From contig WBMW01005106.1 of assembly GCA_013396635.1 (NCBI GenBank), positions 1,266,585 to 1,330,584 of the forward strand: DNA of 64,000 nucleotides, read 5' to 3'. Source of the DNA: Penelope pileata. Lineage: Eukaryota; Chordata; Aves; Galliformes; Cracidae. The translations under genes were made by a program, and so were the position numbers. Every line of letters begins with the position of its first letter. Within the stretch, counting starts at the first letter, position 1. The notes under the pieces were generated by a model that saw nothing but the letters and a program-made list of their open reading frames with translations, ran no database searches and was not told where the DNA came from. This document shows, in pieces, positions 22,401-35,970 of this stretch.

Positions 22401-25400
22401 AATGCTTCATGGGGGTGATCAGTATTATTTTCTTCTGATTCAGGGAAACAAAGGTATGCAGTGGGGAAGAGAACAGAACAGTTTTATGGCAATTTCATGG
22501 CTGAGCCAGCAGCTGAAGCCCAGTTTCCTGAATCCCTTTCAGTGCCCTGGCAATTCTGTCCCATCACTAATAAATATTCAGTGCTGTGCATAACAAATGG
22601 ATCTTTTTGTTCCAAATTGGTTTGTTTGCCATGAGTCAGAGATGCTTTAATAGGACAGCAGGATTTCAGACATGATGGATAAGTGCTGAAGGAGTCGTTT
22701 CCAGTTGTTGATGGAAACCCGTCCATCCAAGCAATAGGGATTAGATAATGTCAGAGTGCCTAGTTCAGAAGCTCATGTAATTTGCAAAGCAGACATTTTT
22801 GAAATCACATCTACACAGTGCATGCATTCTTCTAATGCAACTTTAAATGTAGATTTTTAAAGAAAAATGGAGACTCCTCCTGTACTGGTGCCAGCAAGGA
22901 AGATAGGTGATGGATTGTAATATTAAGTACTTTCTGCTGTGCATGAGGATTTAAATGAGCATTATGTTAGCAGACTGATGAATTGCCCAGCTCTTCAGTT
23001 TGCCCAGAGAAGTAGCTGGGTAATGGTCACCCAAATTATATCAGAATATATAGCTAGCTGAGGTAGAACCAAGCAGTTTTTCATCTGTGTGCTATTCTGC
23101 CAACTCATAAAAAACCCTGCTAAGCCAAGAAAGCATCATTTAAAAACTTGTGCGTAGACTGTAAGATCTATTGGCCAGGCACTAGTGAGGAGATGTGCTG
23201 ATGGAGAGAGATTGCTCTTTAAGACAACTCTCAACAAGAAAGGTGTTAGGAGGAGAGGAGAATGGCTTTGCGTCATGCTGTGGACTTTAACAGATTGGTT
23301 TCCAACTGCTTAGCACAAGCAGGGCAATTGCTGGCATGTAGCATGTAGGGAAGATGGATATGTACTACACTGCCTGGCAAGCATACAAGCAAATAATTGT
23401 ATCAGCAAGCCAGAAACACGATTTTGATCTCTAAAGCGAGGAGGTAAATGAGGAAATAATTTCAGTTTTTATCTCAGCTGACCTAAAATATTAGTTCACT
23501 AGGTTTTCTCCATTTTCCATACTCTGTCTAGCTACAGCTTTTCAGATATAAATTGAAGACTCAGGAACTGTTTTATTGAAATTACTGTATGAGAGAAAAA
23601 TGTATGGTTTTGGACACTTGCTTTCAATTCTGTTGTCAGAATTGGGATCAAACTGACACATTTTTCTCCTGTCGAATCTTCCCTGATTTCTGGAATTAAT
23701 ACATAACTTGTAGACTTAATGCATAATAGATTCCTGCCTTCTCCATCTTTCAGATCAAGTTTGCATTTTAATAATAAAAACAGAATATGAGTTAATAAAG
23801 GACAGTAGCCTCTGATTTAACTATTTCATTGCCTTCTCTAGGTACATCTATTGAAAATGTCGGACATTAAAATAATGTAAATCAATGTTAATAGGCTCCA
23901 CAAAGACACTCTTAACATACCCTTTAAATCATGTGCAATGCCATTAAAACTAACATGCAGTCTGAAATCTTGATGCTGCAATTCTACTTGTTTAGACTGC
24001 ATAAGTGAAATGGATCCTATTATTGGAATTATTGAACGTGTTTCAGATTGGCATGTTTTGCAATTCTTCCTTGCAGTGTAGAAAAGAAAGCTCTATAGGC
24101 ATTATCTGTAGCTTAGTGGAGAAAAAAAAAGTCATGAAATTTTAAAATGATGCACTGGGAGATGGTAGAGTAGTCTGGCAGCACATTCATCTTTACAAGG
24201 GTTATCTGTCCTGGATGGAAAATGGATGGTAAGATGCCATCCTCTTAAATCTCCTGAACTATATGAAGGACAGGAAGGATGACGAACACATAAAACCCCG
24301 GGTTTTTGTTTAATTCCTAAATATTGTGTCCAAGGACTAACTTTCAGTGGATCTATCCCTGAGTATTGTCAAGTAATGTCTTCAAATGAGTGATTACACT
24401 TAAAGCCAGAGTCTATGGCTAAGAAATCAAATATATTATGTGAAACAAACTGTAGACATGACTTGTTTCAGCAATAAAGAAGGGATATGTTCCTGGTGCT
24501 GTTTAAGGAAATCTTTTTCCTAAAGAGTTATTGAAAAGTCCAGTGGAATTCCAAATAAGTTTGTAGTAAGAGGACATGCATATGAATGCACACAGCTTCA
24601 TACTATGGATGTGTACTTTGAGTTCTAGAAAGATATTTGCTTATATTTAAAGGCACAAGGATGATCCATTGACTCTCTTCAGTTCACTGAGTGTATGTGC
24701 CTGTGGAACACAAAACCAAAACTTCTGTTCTCATCTTTTTATAAAGCCAGTGGATATGGGAGTCACAAAAGCATATTGAGACTAAGATCTTTGAATGCCA
24801 CCAATCTTATTAAACCAAATGTTCTTCTGAGTGCTTCTCTTAACTGCCTAATTAATTATCCAGAAGGAGTACAATTACACAATCCTGTCTGTCAGCTCAT
24901 GAAAAAACACAAGTGGACGTTTTCAGTTCAGTACTATAGGATGCTTAATGTGGCTCTGTCAAGGTATGATTTACCTCACCCGATTATAGATATCTGGAAG
25001 TCAGATATTTCAGTCCAAGCTTGACATCACAGGTCCCATTATACTGGCAAAAAGTGGCCATGCTATATTGCTGGTTTTGTGTGATGGCTGGACCTAGATT
25101 ATATGAGAAGTGATTAATTAATCTCAGAAATTCCAGGAGCTCTGCACTGACAGGAGACAGCTTGGAGTCAAGACAGTAGGTGCTGATGGATTTTTAGGGA
25201 TGGTACAGCCTACACCAGGCCCCAAGCAGGCAATTAGGAAGGATGCAGAGCAGGGTAAAACATTTGGAAGTAGACTGCTTTGAAGCAGGTTTCGATTATT
25301 CAGAGAGCAACAGAACCTGAAAGCGTATTGTTCAGTTTATGAAAGCTAATGGTTTTTCAAATATTTTTGGAAATGATTTTGCAGTTATCTTAAGATCTCC

Positions 25401-28400
25401 ATCTATACCGTGTAATACTGAGACTGAAAGCTGTCAAAAAACTGAGACACAAGTATGAGCTATTTTGGCTTCTCCCTTTGAAAACAAGACAACAGAAAAC
25501 AAGTAGCAGCTCTCTGGTCATGGCAATTTTCCCAGTATCATCTGTGAGTGGCAGCTCTACCACAGTGCTTGAACAGAGCAGCGGAGCGGGAGGTACTGAC
25601 CTTCCCAAATAATTACGAGTTTATACAGAAGGGAGAGATCAGGAAATGTGCCTATAGCAAGGCCAGTGGAAGATACAAAACTGTTGGGAAGCAGTGCCAA
25701 ATTTGCCAAACTGTTGGTAAAACTAGTTTTTCTTTCTACACAGCTGTGTTTCGTCTATATCTTTGTATGTATGTGTGGATGAGAAGTTTACTAAGAATGT
25801 TGCTGAAGGATGCTCAATAACCAAAATATTATTTTAAAAGTTTAGTGTTTTTTTATTAGGTAACCTATTTCTGTCTGGTTTAGGATTTTTTTTTTCTTGT
25901 TTAAATTTTCATTTTCATTTTCATTTCATCAGGTTTTTTGTTTTAGCCCAGGAAAAATATGGGCCGGTTGTGCCTGTGTTCTTGTATTTTCATATATTCT
26001 GCTTTATTCATAACATTTTATTTTAAGAGAAGTAGGGAAATGTACTCTGTGCAGTCAGTAATGAAAATGTACTATCAAAGTAATCTCTCCAAACTTGTTC
26101 CTCTTTGACTGATTAATCCTTTATGTCATGGTGAAGAAATTTTGAGGCAAGACTCTCTCTGCTTTCTGAATCATAAGCATGAAAGCCTCTCTCATAAACT
26201 TAAACCTCTGAGGTAGAATGAGATGCTTAGAAAATGTTTGAAGAGTGACAGATTTTTAATGAATTATGGATGTGGTATTGATTTTTGTTTTTTTAAACAA
26301 CTTAGTTGGTAGATGTTTTGTTGCATTTCAGAAAGTTGCCTAATTCCTAGTTCACAAAATATATTATTGGTTAAGCCTCATGGAGTGGAAGTACAGGCAA
26401 AGGACTTTAAGAAAAAATTGCCAGATATTTTCTTCCAACTGTTGTGAGGGATCTATGCTAGGGAAAGTTAGGAAATAAAGGGAATGAGAGCAAACTGAAA
26501 GGAATGACACTATGCGCAGTTTGAACCAAGCAGAAAGAAATTACAAATAAAGAACAAGTAAAATAAATAAAATAAACAAATAGGAAGGAAGAAAGGAAGG
26601 AAGGCAATGTCAATGACAATGATAATGGCAATGACAATTTCAAGTAGATAATCTACCTGACAAGGGAATCCAGTTTGTATGTTCTTAGCAAGTTCAGTTT
26701 GCATGAATGGGTTTGGCAGAGAATATACCTCAACCTATCCATGTAGAAAGTTAATTTTGTGTTTAATACAGTTAATATGCTACCTATGACCCTAACGACA
26801 GAGGACTTCAGAAGAAATGTTGCAAATGAGCCTGGGTGCCCTCCTAGAGATCCTCTGAATTAATAGAGTTCAATGACTGGGGCCAATTGTTTGTATCACA
26901 GCAGTGCCAGGAGCTGTCAGCTAGGACTGCTTAGCAGAATAATGTCCTAATGTGAAACACAGAGGAAAATAATAACAATCTATAACATTAACTAAAAGGT
27001 TAAGAAAATACCAGTGAGATAGAGACGGAAATATAGCTTGAGTCCATTTGTACAGTCTGATTTTTTTTGCACATTGCAGATGCACCGAAAATGTTTCGGT
27101 TTTCAGTATGAAGCATTTACTGAGTGACTGACTGCCAGATACAGATTTCATTAAAAAACAAACATAGCTGTTTATGCTCCATTGTTCACCAGAACTATGA
27201 AGCAGTAGAATTGGGTCCAGAATACAGGACTGATGGCCTACAAGAAATAGTGCATCTTGAGAAAACTTCAAATATTTTTGAGCTTTTATAAAATGATTCA
27301 TGTTATTGTCCAAGCTGACATCTAGCATTAGTAGCACTTTATTCAGCAATGCTGTGTGAAAGGTCATGACATCCATTTTGCACAGTAACTCAGAAAATAA
27401 AGTGACTCACAACTGCGAATCTGACACACCCCAGTCCTTGGCCTTCTCTCTTTCCACTCCTCCTGCCCTAGTTATCTTGCCAAGCTGTCTGTACATGTGT
27501 CTTGGAGACAGATTGGTGTTACATGTTGGCTCAGCTATTTTATCCTCATTTTCTGTAAAACTTTCTGTCTGAGGATGGTTATATTCACTTCTGAATGTTG
27601 CCAAGTATAAGCATTTGAGAAGTTGATGAAAGATCTGGGCTAGTAATGCATGAGGCTATTTATTTAACATAACATTTGGAATCACTAAATTATACACGTG
27701 TAAATAAGCATAAATCCATAAATTGCCTAAGCATTTCGGACAGGCAAGCCACTTACATTTCTGATTCCCAAAGCAAAACTGATATTTATTAATCAACCTG
27801 CCTGCCTCTGTAATAAACTCCTGTAGCTCTCAGTGTGTGGCCTCATAAAATGTTTTGTAAAAATATGCTCCTCCCTCAGAGATTTAGACCAGCTGTTAAG
27901 CAAGGTGGCTGAACAGTTCTGCTCAGTTGCAGTCTAATTAGAGTCATGCACATTACTGAATTTTTGCTTTTCAAATCTTTTAGATAAAATGCTTCATTTC
28001 ACATTAAAAATGTGATCTAAAATCTGTTTGGTCTATCCAGAAACATTCTGTCATACATGTGGATGAATATTTGAAAACTTTAAAATAAGAAGAATATATT
28101 TCACAGTACAGAAGTGGAAAATTACTTAATCATGATTTATGGAAAATATTTAAGTGCACATAGGAAAAATGGTTGCAGTTCAGATTATTTAATACTGTGG
28201 GCTATGCTCACTGCTTAGCAAAGGATAAATTGCTAGTTCTTGCATCACTTCTTCTCTTCATGTAGGATAAATTACACTGGAGTTAAGTGCCAGAATCAGT
28301 ATTTATTTACAAATGAATTTGGGGCTTTTGTGGTTGTCGATTTTTATTTTCGTTGACCGGTAGGACTCTTCTAAAGTACTTTCACTTGTATTGAGAACTC

Positions 28401-30955
28401 TAATTATGTGCAAAATACTATTTTCTGTTGTGTTCTGAAGTATTTTAGGCTTTCTGCTTTTTAAATAGATGTGTTTGAATGACTCAGATGTGTGAGACTT
28501 CTGCTTACAGAAACTGAAAGCAGCTTATAGTTTGACCTTTCTTCCAAACTCTACAGATATTGGTAAATCATTTGGCTGGTGCTGGCAATAGCTAGGTATG
28601 TTCTAAATGCCTAAATTGTTTTGGCAACCTTTAGTTTTTTACCGTTATATCCAGTACTGTCTGGAACATTGAAATAGTTGGGTGCTCTGTTCCAAGTGAA
28701 TACGCTGTCTTTTATAAGTTATTGTATAATGCCCAAATCTCTGAAATGCATGTAAGCAGAAGAACAGAGGCTCTGCCAGAGTTAACTGGGAGAAAAAAGG
28801 AGTCATTCATTAGGCAAAACCCCAGGATATGTCAGTCGAAGAAGGGAATTTAACTCTTGGGAATTATAAAGGGTTGTGTGTGCATGTGTTTGGTTCTTTG
28901 GGGAGTAAGAGGGACCAGAGTTTTTTGTTTGTTTGTTTTTCAATTAAACATCCTACAGACTACTCTGCATATATCTATCCAATGTATAGTTTTGTCTACT
29001 TTGTTAAATTTTTACTTGGAAAATTGTGGTGCTTAATATCAGTCAGCTATAACACTATAGAGTGGCAAAAGACCCATTAAGTGCATACTGAATTTAAAGC
29101 AATATTATATATTTTGATGGTGTTCTGGACTCATATTTTACTTACAATCCCAATTTTAAAACCTATCCAGGAAGGACACACAAGTAAAATAGTTATAAAA
29201 AATGCTATTCCATAACATTTTAAGACTCTATTGGTTCCTCTGACTAGAACTTATCAATGCACATAAACCGAAAGGACCAGATGTTCAAATGTAACTGTAA
29301 ATCAGATTACAGTGTATCAGCTTTAACAGCCTCCCTCACACTCTGCAAGAAAAAGCTTTTTGGGAAAATTACCTCAACTTCCAAAGGCCACAACTTTGCT
29401 AGTAGTTTGTAATTCATTTTGTTATTTTGGGCTTTAAGGAATATTCGCTTCCCTGTAACTTTTGACTCATTCCTACCTAAGTAACTGATTTTATATATTA
29501 TTTCAAGCATTGCTTTAAAACACACACCAACACCTCCTGAATTTGCATTTGTAATGTAGTATGCTTTGCTTGTGTAACTCCAAACACAGGTCTTTCAGCA
29601 AGGCATGTTACACGTTTCTAAATGCACAGCTAGAGAGGCTGAAACCTGAGCTGTGTGCCCTGTCCTAGGAACAGTTGAAACTGTGATTTATAAAGCCCTG
29701 TTGGACATTCTGATCTCTTTGCATGTGCAAAGAAACATCAGATGTAACTAACATTTATCCACGACATATTGCTTGGGATGTGCACTTAGCATGCAGTAAA
29801 AGCCAAAGGATTAGCATGTTATTTCACGCACTTGTTCTGTTGGAAATCCCACAGGTAGGAATAGCCACTTTCACTCAGTTTCACTGCTGAGCTCTTGCCT
29901 TGAAGTATGCTGAGGCAGTGCATCCATATAACACATTTATGTTATCATGTTATGTCCTGAGCATTAATGGTGATTTATTGTCCGTAATAGATGAGATACT
30001 AAAAAGGTATATTGCTTTAGTCCTCCAGACTGAAACCATCTGAGACTAGCAGGTTACGCTGTCTGCTTATCTCATCTTTAAATCACAACAAATTATCAAT
30101 GTATTTGTGCAATGCTCCTGCAATCTTCTGTCTTTTTGGTGTCTTTTCCTGCATCATTATTGCGGGCAGAAAGCAACTTCCCAGATAACTGGGTATTACT
30201 TAATCCAATATTTTTAAGGAACTACAAGCACATAAACACCTGTTATTCATTTGAAAAGGGAGTCTTGAAAGCAAGCAGTAGACATGTCAGAGGACATTTT
30301 AAAGAAACAGTTTTGGCAACGAGATGTGCTTAACTGATTAAAATAATGACCCTTAAGGGATGTCAGTGTTATGCAGGTTAGTGCAAGGTAGGCAGGCAAC
30401 TGGAAGCACTCCCCTTAGTATCTGTTGTACGCAGAGCTTGCTGTAATAAGGATCTGCTCAGGATCAGAAGTGGGGCTCACAGGAGCCCAGATCAACTGCT
30501 GCCATTAATGATGAGAATGGGTCAGCTCGAGCTGACATCCAGCAGTATCTCGGAGCCTGGCCCACTAGGATAAGGCACTGCTTAAAAGTCTGGACTCTTT
30601 TGCCACTTTTACCTCCACTGAACCTTCCAAGACTTTGAAGGGTGAAGAGGTGGAAAGTGGAGAGAACAGTTTGTTTCTCTTGAGTAAGATCAGGGGTCCC
30701 CTCCATTGCTGGCAATGAGATTTTGTCACATTACTCATTATTTCATTCAGCTAAAAGCTGGAAACCTCTAAAAGGCTTTTGGTTCAGTTCACTACTGAGC
30801 TGGCTTTCCCAAAGTTGTATGCACTAAATCTTCTATGCCTTTAGCTGTGTGGAACGGTGGGGAAACTGTCTCTCATTCCTCTTGTATCCCAGCTCTGGGA
30901 GGTCTAGGCATGAAATATGGTGCTTACCACTATGCATGAAAAATGGGAAACAGTT
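19473..30955. other. Long repeat-poor AT-rich stretch, no gene seen
   Basis: About 11.5 kb with no recognised interspersed repeat apart from a doubtful LINE trace at 20402-20620. Simple repeats are a (CATTTT)n tract (about 25905-25929), an (AAAT)n/(GGAA)n cluster with AATGAC-like repeats (26559-26640) and a (TTTG)n tract near 28919-28940. The longest frame (151 codons, minus strand, 26921-27376) has no domain and is within chance expectation for AT-rich DNA of this size. Intron or intergenic sequence is the simplest reading. Confidence 0.55.
26559..26640. repeat. Compound microsatellite
   Basis: An AAAT-type stretch, then GGAA/GAAA units, then imperfect CAATGA/TAATGG hexamers. The composition is purine-rich on the plus strand and interrupted, so it is probably an old and fairly stable microsatellite. 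Confidence 0.8.
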
Positions 30956-31518
30956 AATCATAGAATCATAGAATGGTTCAGATTGGAGGGGACCTTAGAG
31001 ATCATCTTGTTCCAACCCCCCTGCCATGGGCAAGGACACCTCCCACTAGACCAGGTTGCCCAAAGCCCCATCCAGCCTGGCTTTGAATACTTCCAGGGAG
31101 GGGGCATCCACAACTTCTCTGGGCAACCTGTTCCAGTGTCTCACCACCCTCACAGTGAAGAATTTCGTCCTTGTATCTAGTCTAAATCTACCCTCTTTCA
31201 GTTTATAGCCGTTACCCCTTGTCCTGTCACTACCTGTCCTTGTAAAAAGTCCTTCCCCAGCTTTCCTGTAGGCCCCCTTCAGGTCCTGGAAGGCTGCTAT
31301 CAGGTCCTCCCTCAGCCTTCTCCAGGCTGAAGAGTCCTAACTCTCTCAGCCTGTCCTCGTAGGGGAGGTGCTCCAGCCCTCTGATCATCTTTATGGCCCT
31401 CCTCTGGACCCACTCCAACAGCTCCACATCCTTCTTGTGTTGGGGGCCCCAGAACTGGACACAAGACTCCAGGTGAGGTCTCGTGAGAGCAGAGTAGAGG
31501 GGCAGAATCACCTCCCTT
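30956..31518 (-). mobile_element. CR1 LINE, 3' UTR plus end of ORF2
   Basis: The best-preserved antisense CR1 in the window, about 560 bases. The tail complement AATCATAGAATCATAGAATG is followed by the 3' UTR (GATTGGAGGGGACCTTAGAG, GGGCAACCTGTTCCAGTG) and then the C-terminal end of ORF2. On the minus strand 31511-31230 read YSALTRPHLESCVQFWGP and GLEHLPYEDRLRELGLFSLE, the conserved end of the CR1 reverse-transcriptase polyprotein. ORF2 normally encodes an endonuclease and a reverse transcriptase; only this end survives, so the copy is inactive. Confidence 0.95.
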
Positions 31519-32948
31519 AATTACTTGCTTTTGTGGTACTTTCCCTTCTTATGGTACTTTTCTAAAAGATCAGTAAGTTCATTACAATGTCTTCATGGAG
31601 ACTGGGTGACATGAGAACACAACAAATGTGCCTGGCTTGGCAAAAATCAGTTTGCAGAAATGTGGGGGAGAATCTTTTAGGCTGCTAGAATGAATTGAAA
31701 GAAAGTATTTTCAGAGAGATGTGCAGAACAGAAATTTTAAAAATATCTGTTGACTGGGGTCTCATGGGAAAGTTAAATGTAAATGTAATTTAGACAGCAG
31801 TATTGACAGCCCTGGAGCAGGCTGAAACATTCTGATTTTTGATGAAAAAGCAAGAAAAATATTTTGACATTTTCAAGGAATGCTTTCTCAATTTTCTACT
31901 GGTTAGAGATCTCGGAAAGTTTCTATTTTCTTGAAACATTCAGATTAAATTTAAGAACTTCAAAATGTTCAAAAAGATTCTATATTGTATTGTCATCCTA
32001 AAAAGCTTTAACAATTTTTCAGGATTTTTTTGATCAGTTCTAGCCCTTCTGCTATCAAAATATATTGCACTAGCCATACGTTCAATTTTTACTCTGGCTT
32101 TCAAGGTACCAAAATGCTCTGCAATGAAAAATTTATTTTCACAGCTACGTTTCTCATATTTGTCCCAAAGAATGGGAGTAACATGGACAGTATTGATTAA
32201 GAAAACATGGCACAATGTTTACTTTTAGCCTTTTTTTGCATATAATTAATTTATTGAAATATGTTTTAAACAGGTAAACATATAATTTATATTTTAATAA
32301 TTAAGATATAATTCTTCTTCTGAAGATCTTCTTATACATGAAAGAAAAGTATATTCTCTTCCTTGACCTCATATTTCTTTAAAGTTCTTTTCTTTTTCAG
32401 GTCAAAGCAGGTACAAACACCACCGATTATTACTGTTATTGTCAAAATGAACCTTTTCATGTGTCACATTACAATGAGCCACTTGTGTAATCAGTTTTGT
32501 CACGGACTTACACAGACCTTCCTGCAGACTTCTCCAAGGTTCTGTACAAACCAGTGTGGGGGTAGATGCTCTCTTTTCCTATAATTCTTCATATCACATT
32601 CTTCGTATTAGTTAATGCTTTTATCTTTAGTCTGTCCCAGTGTTGAGCATTATTCTTTTCATTTGAGGAGTGAGCAGCTGGCTTGCAAAGAATAATTAAG
32701 CTTATGTGGAAGAACTGCGGCAGAATTAAAGGAGAAAACTCTGTTCTGGGTCTGCTGAAGCTCAGGCTGTCCTCCCTGTGCTGTGCTCAAGTGGTGACAC
32801 TGTTCCGCAAGCCTGGAGATCTCTTCCTTGTCTCTGCATGCATGAAGATGGAGCTGTGGCCTGTCATGGGTGAAGACTTTTGTTGTCTGTCCATTAAGCT
32901 TAGTAGGAGACCATTTTTTATTTTGGAGACTAAATAGAACCTTATCAT
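31519..32948. other. Unique AT-rich sequence between CR1 copies
   Basis: About 1.4 kb with no supported gene. The minus-strand frames at 31940-32215 and 32659-33090 show no domain, and the second runs into the next CR1. Confidence 0.6.
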
Positions 32949-33385
32949 AAATCACAGAATGGTTTGGGTTGGAAGGGACCTCGAAGCCCATCCAGCTCCA
33001 ACCCCGTGCTGTGGGCTGGGTGCCCCCCACCAGATCAGGCTGCCCAGGGCCCATCCAACCTGGCCTTGAGCACCTCCAGGGATGGGGCACCCACAGCTCT
33101 CTGGGCAGCTGTGCCAGGGCCTCACCACCCTCTGAGTAAAGAATTTCTTCCTAACATCTAATCCTACCATTTTCCCTCTTTCAGTTTAAAGCCATTCTCT
33201 CTTGTCCTTTCAGTATCCGCATGTGTAAAAAGTCAGTCTCTCTCCTGTTTATAAGCTTCCTTCAGGTATCAGAAGGCCACGATGAGGTCTCTCCAGAGCT
33301 TTCTTTTCTTCAAGCTGAACAAGCCCAGCTCCCTCAGCCTTTCCTCATAGGAGGAATGCTCCAGCCCTACGATAATTTTCATACC
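32949..33385 (-). mobile_element. CR1 LINE, 3' end fragment
   Basis: An antisense CR1 of the same subfamily as the copies at 36.0 and 45.1 kb, sharing GGTGCCCCCCACCAGATCAG and GGGATGGGGCACCCACAG. The tail is reduced to one complement unit (ATCACAGAATGG). It extends into the ORF2 end (AAGCCCAGCTCCCTCAGCCT) and fades near 33385. Frames of 60-140 codons over this copy come from the repeat itself. Confidence 0.92.
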
Positions 33386-33937
33386 ATTTTCCACTGTATC
33401 TTCCCCTTTGCATTTTATCAAGAATACATTGCTTTTTAGACTGGAGTTCAGCACCTAAAGAATTCAGCAAAGTTTATAATGATTTATCTTTGCAATAACA
33501 TTTGACTTCCCAAGTGACATTGGACTGCATAGCCTTTCCCTTTGGGACCCTTTGTGTCTGGATGTAGGCTCAAGCAAGGATCACAGTCTAGGAAAGCTGA
33601 GGACAGAGGTGACAAGCAAGATCTAGCAATGAAAAGAAGTCAATGCCTGTTGTATTAGGTTGTTCTCAATGTGTGTGTTGTCTTCTTTAACATTTAAAGG
33701 CCAGGTGGGAGTCCCTGGAGGGGAGGGGTTTGCAGGGGCTGCTCACATGTGGGGATGGCCCAGCCAATAGTAGAATATGGCTTGTAAAGAGGAAAGACAA
33801 TCACAGCTGTGAGTAGCGATCTGCTTTAGTGGAGGCTTGGGAGAGTGGTCTAAAGCAGCTAAGGCCCTGAGGTGATAGGGTACAGTGTGTATGGGCTCTG
33901 CTGCTGCTCGGAAATCTGTTAAGTTGGCTCACTGAAT
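33386..33937. other. Spacer between CR1 copies, partly GC-rich
   Basis: About 550 bases. The part from roughly 33690 to 33930 is richer in G than the surroundings (GGAGGGGAGGGGTTTGCAGG). I do not recognise a repeat family or an exon. It could be an unlisted repeat or part of a CR1 5' region. Confidence 0.5.
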
Positions 33938-34280
33938 TGTAGGGGCTGGAAGGGACCTTGAGAGATCATCGAGTCTAACCCCCCTGCCAAAGCAGGCTCC
34001 CTACAGTAGGTCACACAGGTAGGTGTCCAGAAGGGTCTTGAATATCTCCAGAGAAGGAGACTCCACAACCTCCCTGGGCCACCTATTCTAGTGCTCCGTC
34101 ACCCTCACACTGTGAAGAAGTTCTTATGCGTATTGGTGCAGAACTTCCTATGCTCCAGTTTGTGGCCGTTTCCCCTTGCCTTGTCTCCATACACCGCTGA
34201 AAAGAGGTTGGCCATGTCCCTTTTCCTCCTGCCCTTAAGATATTTATAGACATTGATAAGATCCCCTCTCAACTTGTGGG
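33938..34280 (-). mobile_element. CR1 LINE, 3' end fragment, different subfamily
   Basis: An antisense CR1 fragment lacking a clear octamer tail. GGGGCTGGAAGGGACCTTGA, TCACACAGGTAGGTGTCCAG, CTCCACAACCTCCCTGGGCC and AGATCCCCTCTCAACTTG identify it. The GTCACACAGGTAGGTGTCC block is absent from the neighbouring CR1 copies, so this is another subfamily and an independent insertion. It is 5'-truncated with no coding capacity. Confidence 0.9.
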
Positions 34281-35970
34281 CTCAACCCATGGGAGTGTGC
34301 ATACCTCTGCCTGGTCAGAGGCAATAGTGTGAAGTCAGTTAATAGATCACCTTTTCCCCATCATTTTTGATCTCATCACTTGCTGTTCTTCAGTGTTTCA
34401 CAGTTCATTGAAACCTGGCTTCTTGTGCGTGTCGGTTTTCTTGAGAGTAGTATCAGGATGAGGGCAAGACACATTCACCTCTAACTGCTAAATGATGCTA
34501 GGTCAAAGGAGGCCGTGTGTTTCACTGATACAGTGGCTACAAATTGTGGTGTTTCTGCTTAAACTGAGTTTTTAATTTTGCTCTTGAGACTGATAAAGTG
34601 GAAGTGAGATTTAAGGAGAGCTTTGAAAGAGAAGGCAGCTTGCAATCAGCCAGGAATAAAATAATGTTTATGATAGGATGATATATATGTATTCCCAGGT
34701 TTCAATGGATATATGTTGCTTACACCTGCAACTGTTTGTGTATTTTGTTGATTTGGGGTTGTTGTTGTTTTAATCAGTTTGATTATAACAGCCATTAAAG
34801 TCTGCCCCAGTTGTTTTTGCTATGATGTTATGGAAACGATATATTTCAGTGGTTTTAGTGAGTAGGTAAATGGATGTTGCCAGCCCACCTATTCGCAAGA
34901 GTGAGCCTGGCCTTTACAGGGAGGTAGGAGAGTGTAAGCCACCTCACTTTGGCTTTAGCCATGGCAAACTCTGTGGCCACATCCTGAGAGAAGGGAGTTT
35001 GTGCAGATTCTCCGACCTCCTGTAGGTCTGTTACCAACTTACTTCTTTGTGTCTCATTTCTGAAATAATGTTGCACCATCTCAGAGTTTCTTGTAAATGC
35101 CAAGTAAACAAAGGTCTTCAAATACTAGAGGATGTGAGACATATACACGGGGTTGTAATAAAAGTGTTTCCATACCAGATTTTGGTTTGTTCTGGGTTAT
35201 GCTTATCAAGTCCCTTGCAAAATGTACTGGCAACACACAAAAGCGGTGCTTGCAATATATTGTTCCTTCTTTCTTTTTCTCTCCCCAAGGATAAATTTCA
35301 TACTCGATGTTATTTCCTGTGGGGCTACTTGCCATGCAAATACATAACAGTACTTTATACACTGTGCTTTGATTTGATACAAGAATCTGAGCAGCATAAT
35401 GACACATCCGAGGGTCTTATACACCATTTTTGTTGTGGTTTCTTAACATCACAGGAAGAAACTTTCTAGCAAAAAGGCAAATGAGGAAGCAATTCGTGCA
35501 GAGCTAGAGGCTGAGATAAGACTAAAGTGCAATTTTTTCAAGTTCTTATTTATTTTTAAGGCTGATAATGGTTGTTATGTTGCTTGCGTGTCTCACTAGA
35601 ATTTCCTATGCACTAGCAGAAACTAGAGTGGAAAATCAATTTCTAAAATCAAAATTAAGTACCATAATTAAGACTGTCTCCATTACAAGGCTTAACAAAT
35701 AAGAGAAGGAAAAGAACAGGCTAAATTTAAAGCATTGTCTCTCTTCTCCCATTATATTGCATAGTGGTAAAATACATTGCTTTGTACAGGGATGTGCTGA
35801 TTCTCACTCTTTTACATAACACTTATTCTTTTTCTGTTTCAGCTCTATTTCATGCAATTATACAGCACAACATCTCATCCTCTCTTCCAGAGAGACCTCA
35901 TTGTAGCCTATGAACACTTGATGGGAGCTTGCAAGCAGGAGAGGGACTGAATTTTTACGTGGTTTGTTAC
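34281..35970. other. Unique sequence, no gene seen
   Basis: About 1.7 kb of AT-rich DNA. An 88-codon minus-strand frame (34855-35121) and overlapping frames at 35047-35469 on both strands have no domain and no flanking splice signals that I trust. Confidence 0.55.

Noticed and set aside
26921..27376. 151-codon minus-strand frame as a possible gene
   Set aside because: No domain, no splice signals and no coding-like composition. A frame of this size is expected about once by chance in 64 kb of AT-rich DNA.
31230..31511. 93-codon minus-strand frame as an independent gene
   Set aside because: It is the C-terminal end of CR1 ORF2 and belongs to the repeat.
32389..32415. Acceptor and donor motifs around TTTTTCAGGTCAAAGCAGGTAC
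   Set aside because: The implied exon would be only about 10 bases. The motifs occur often in T-rich DNA.
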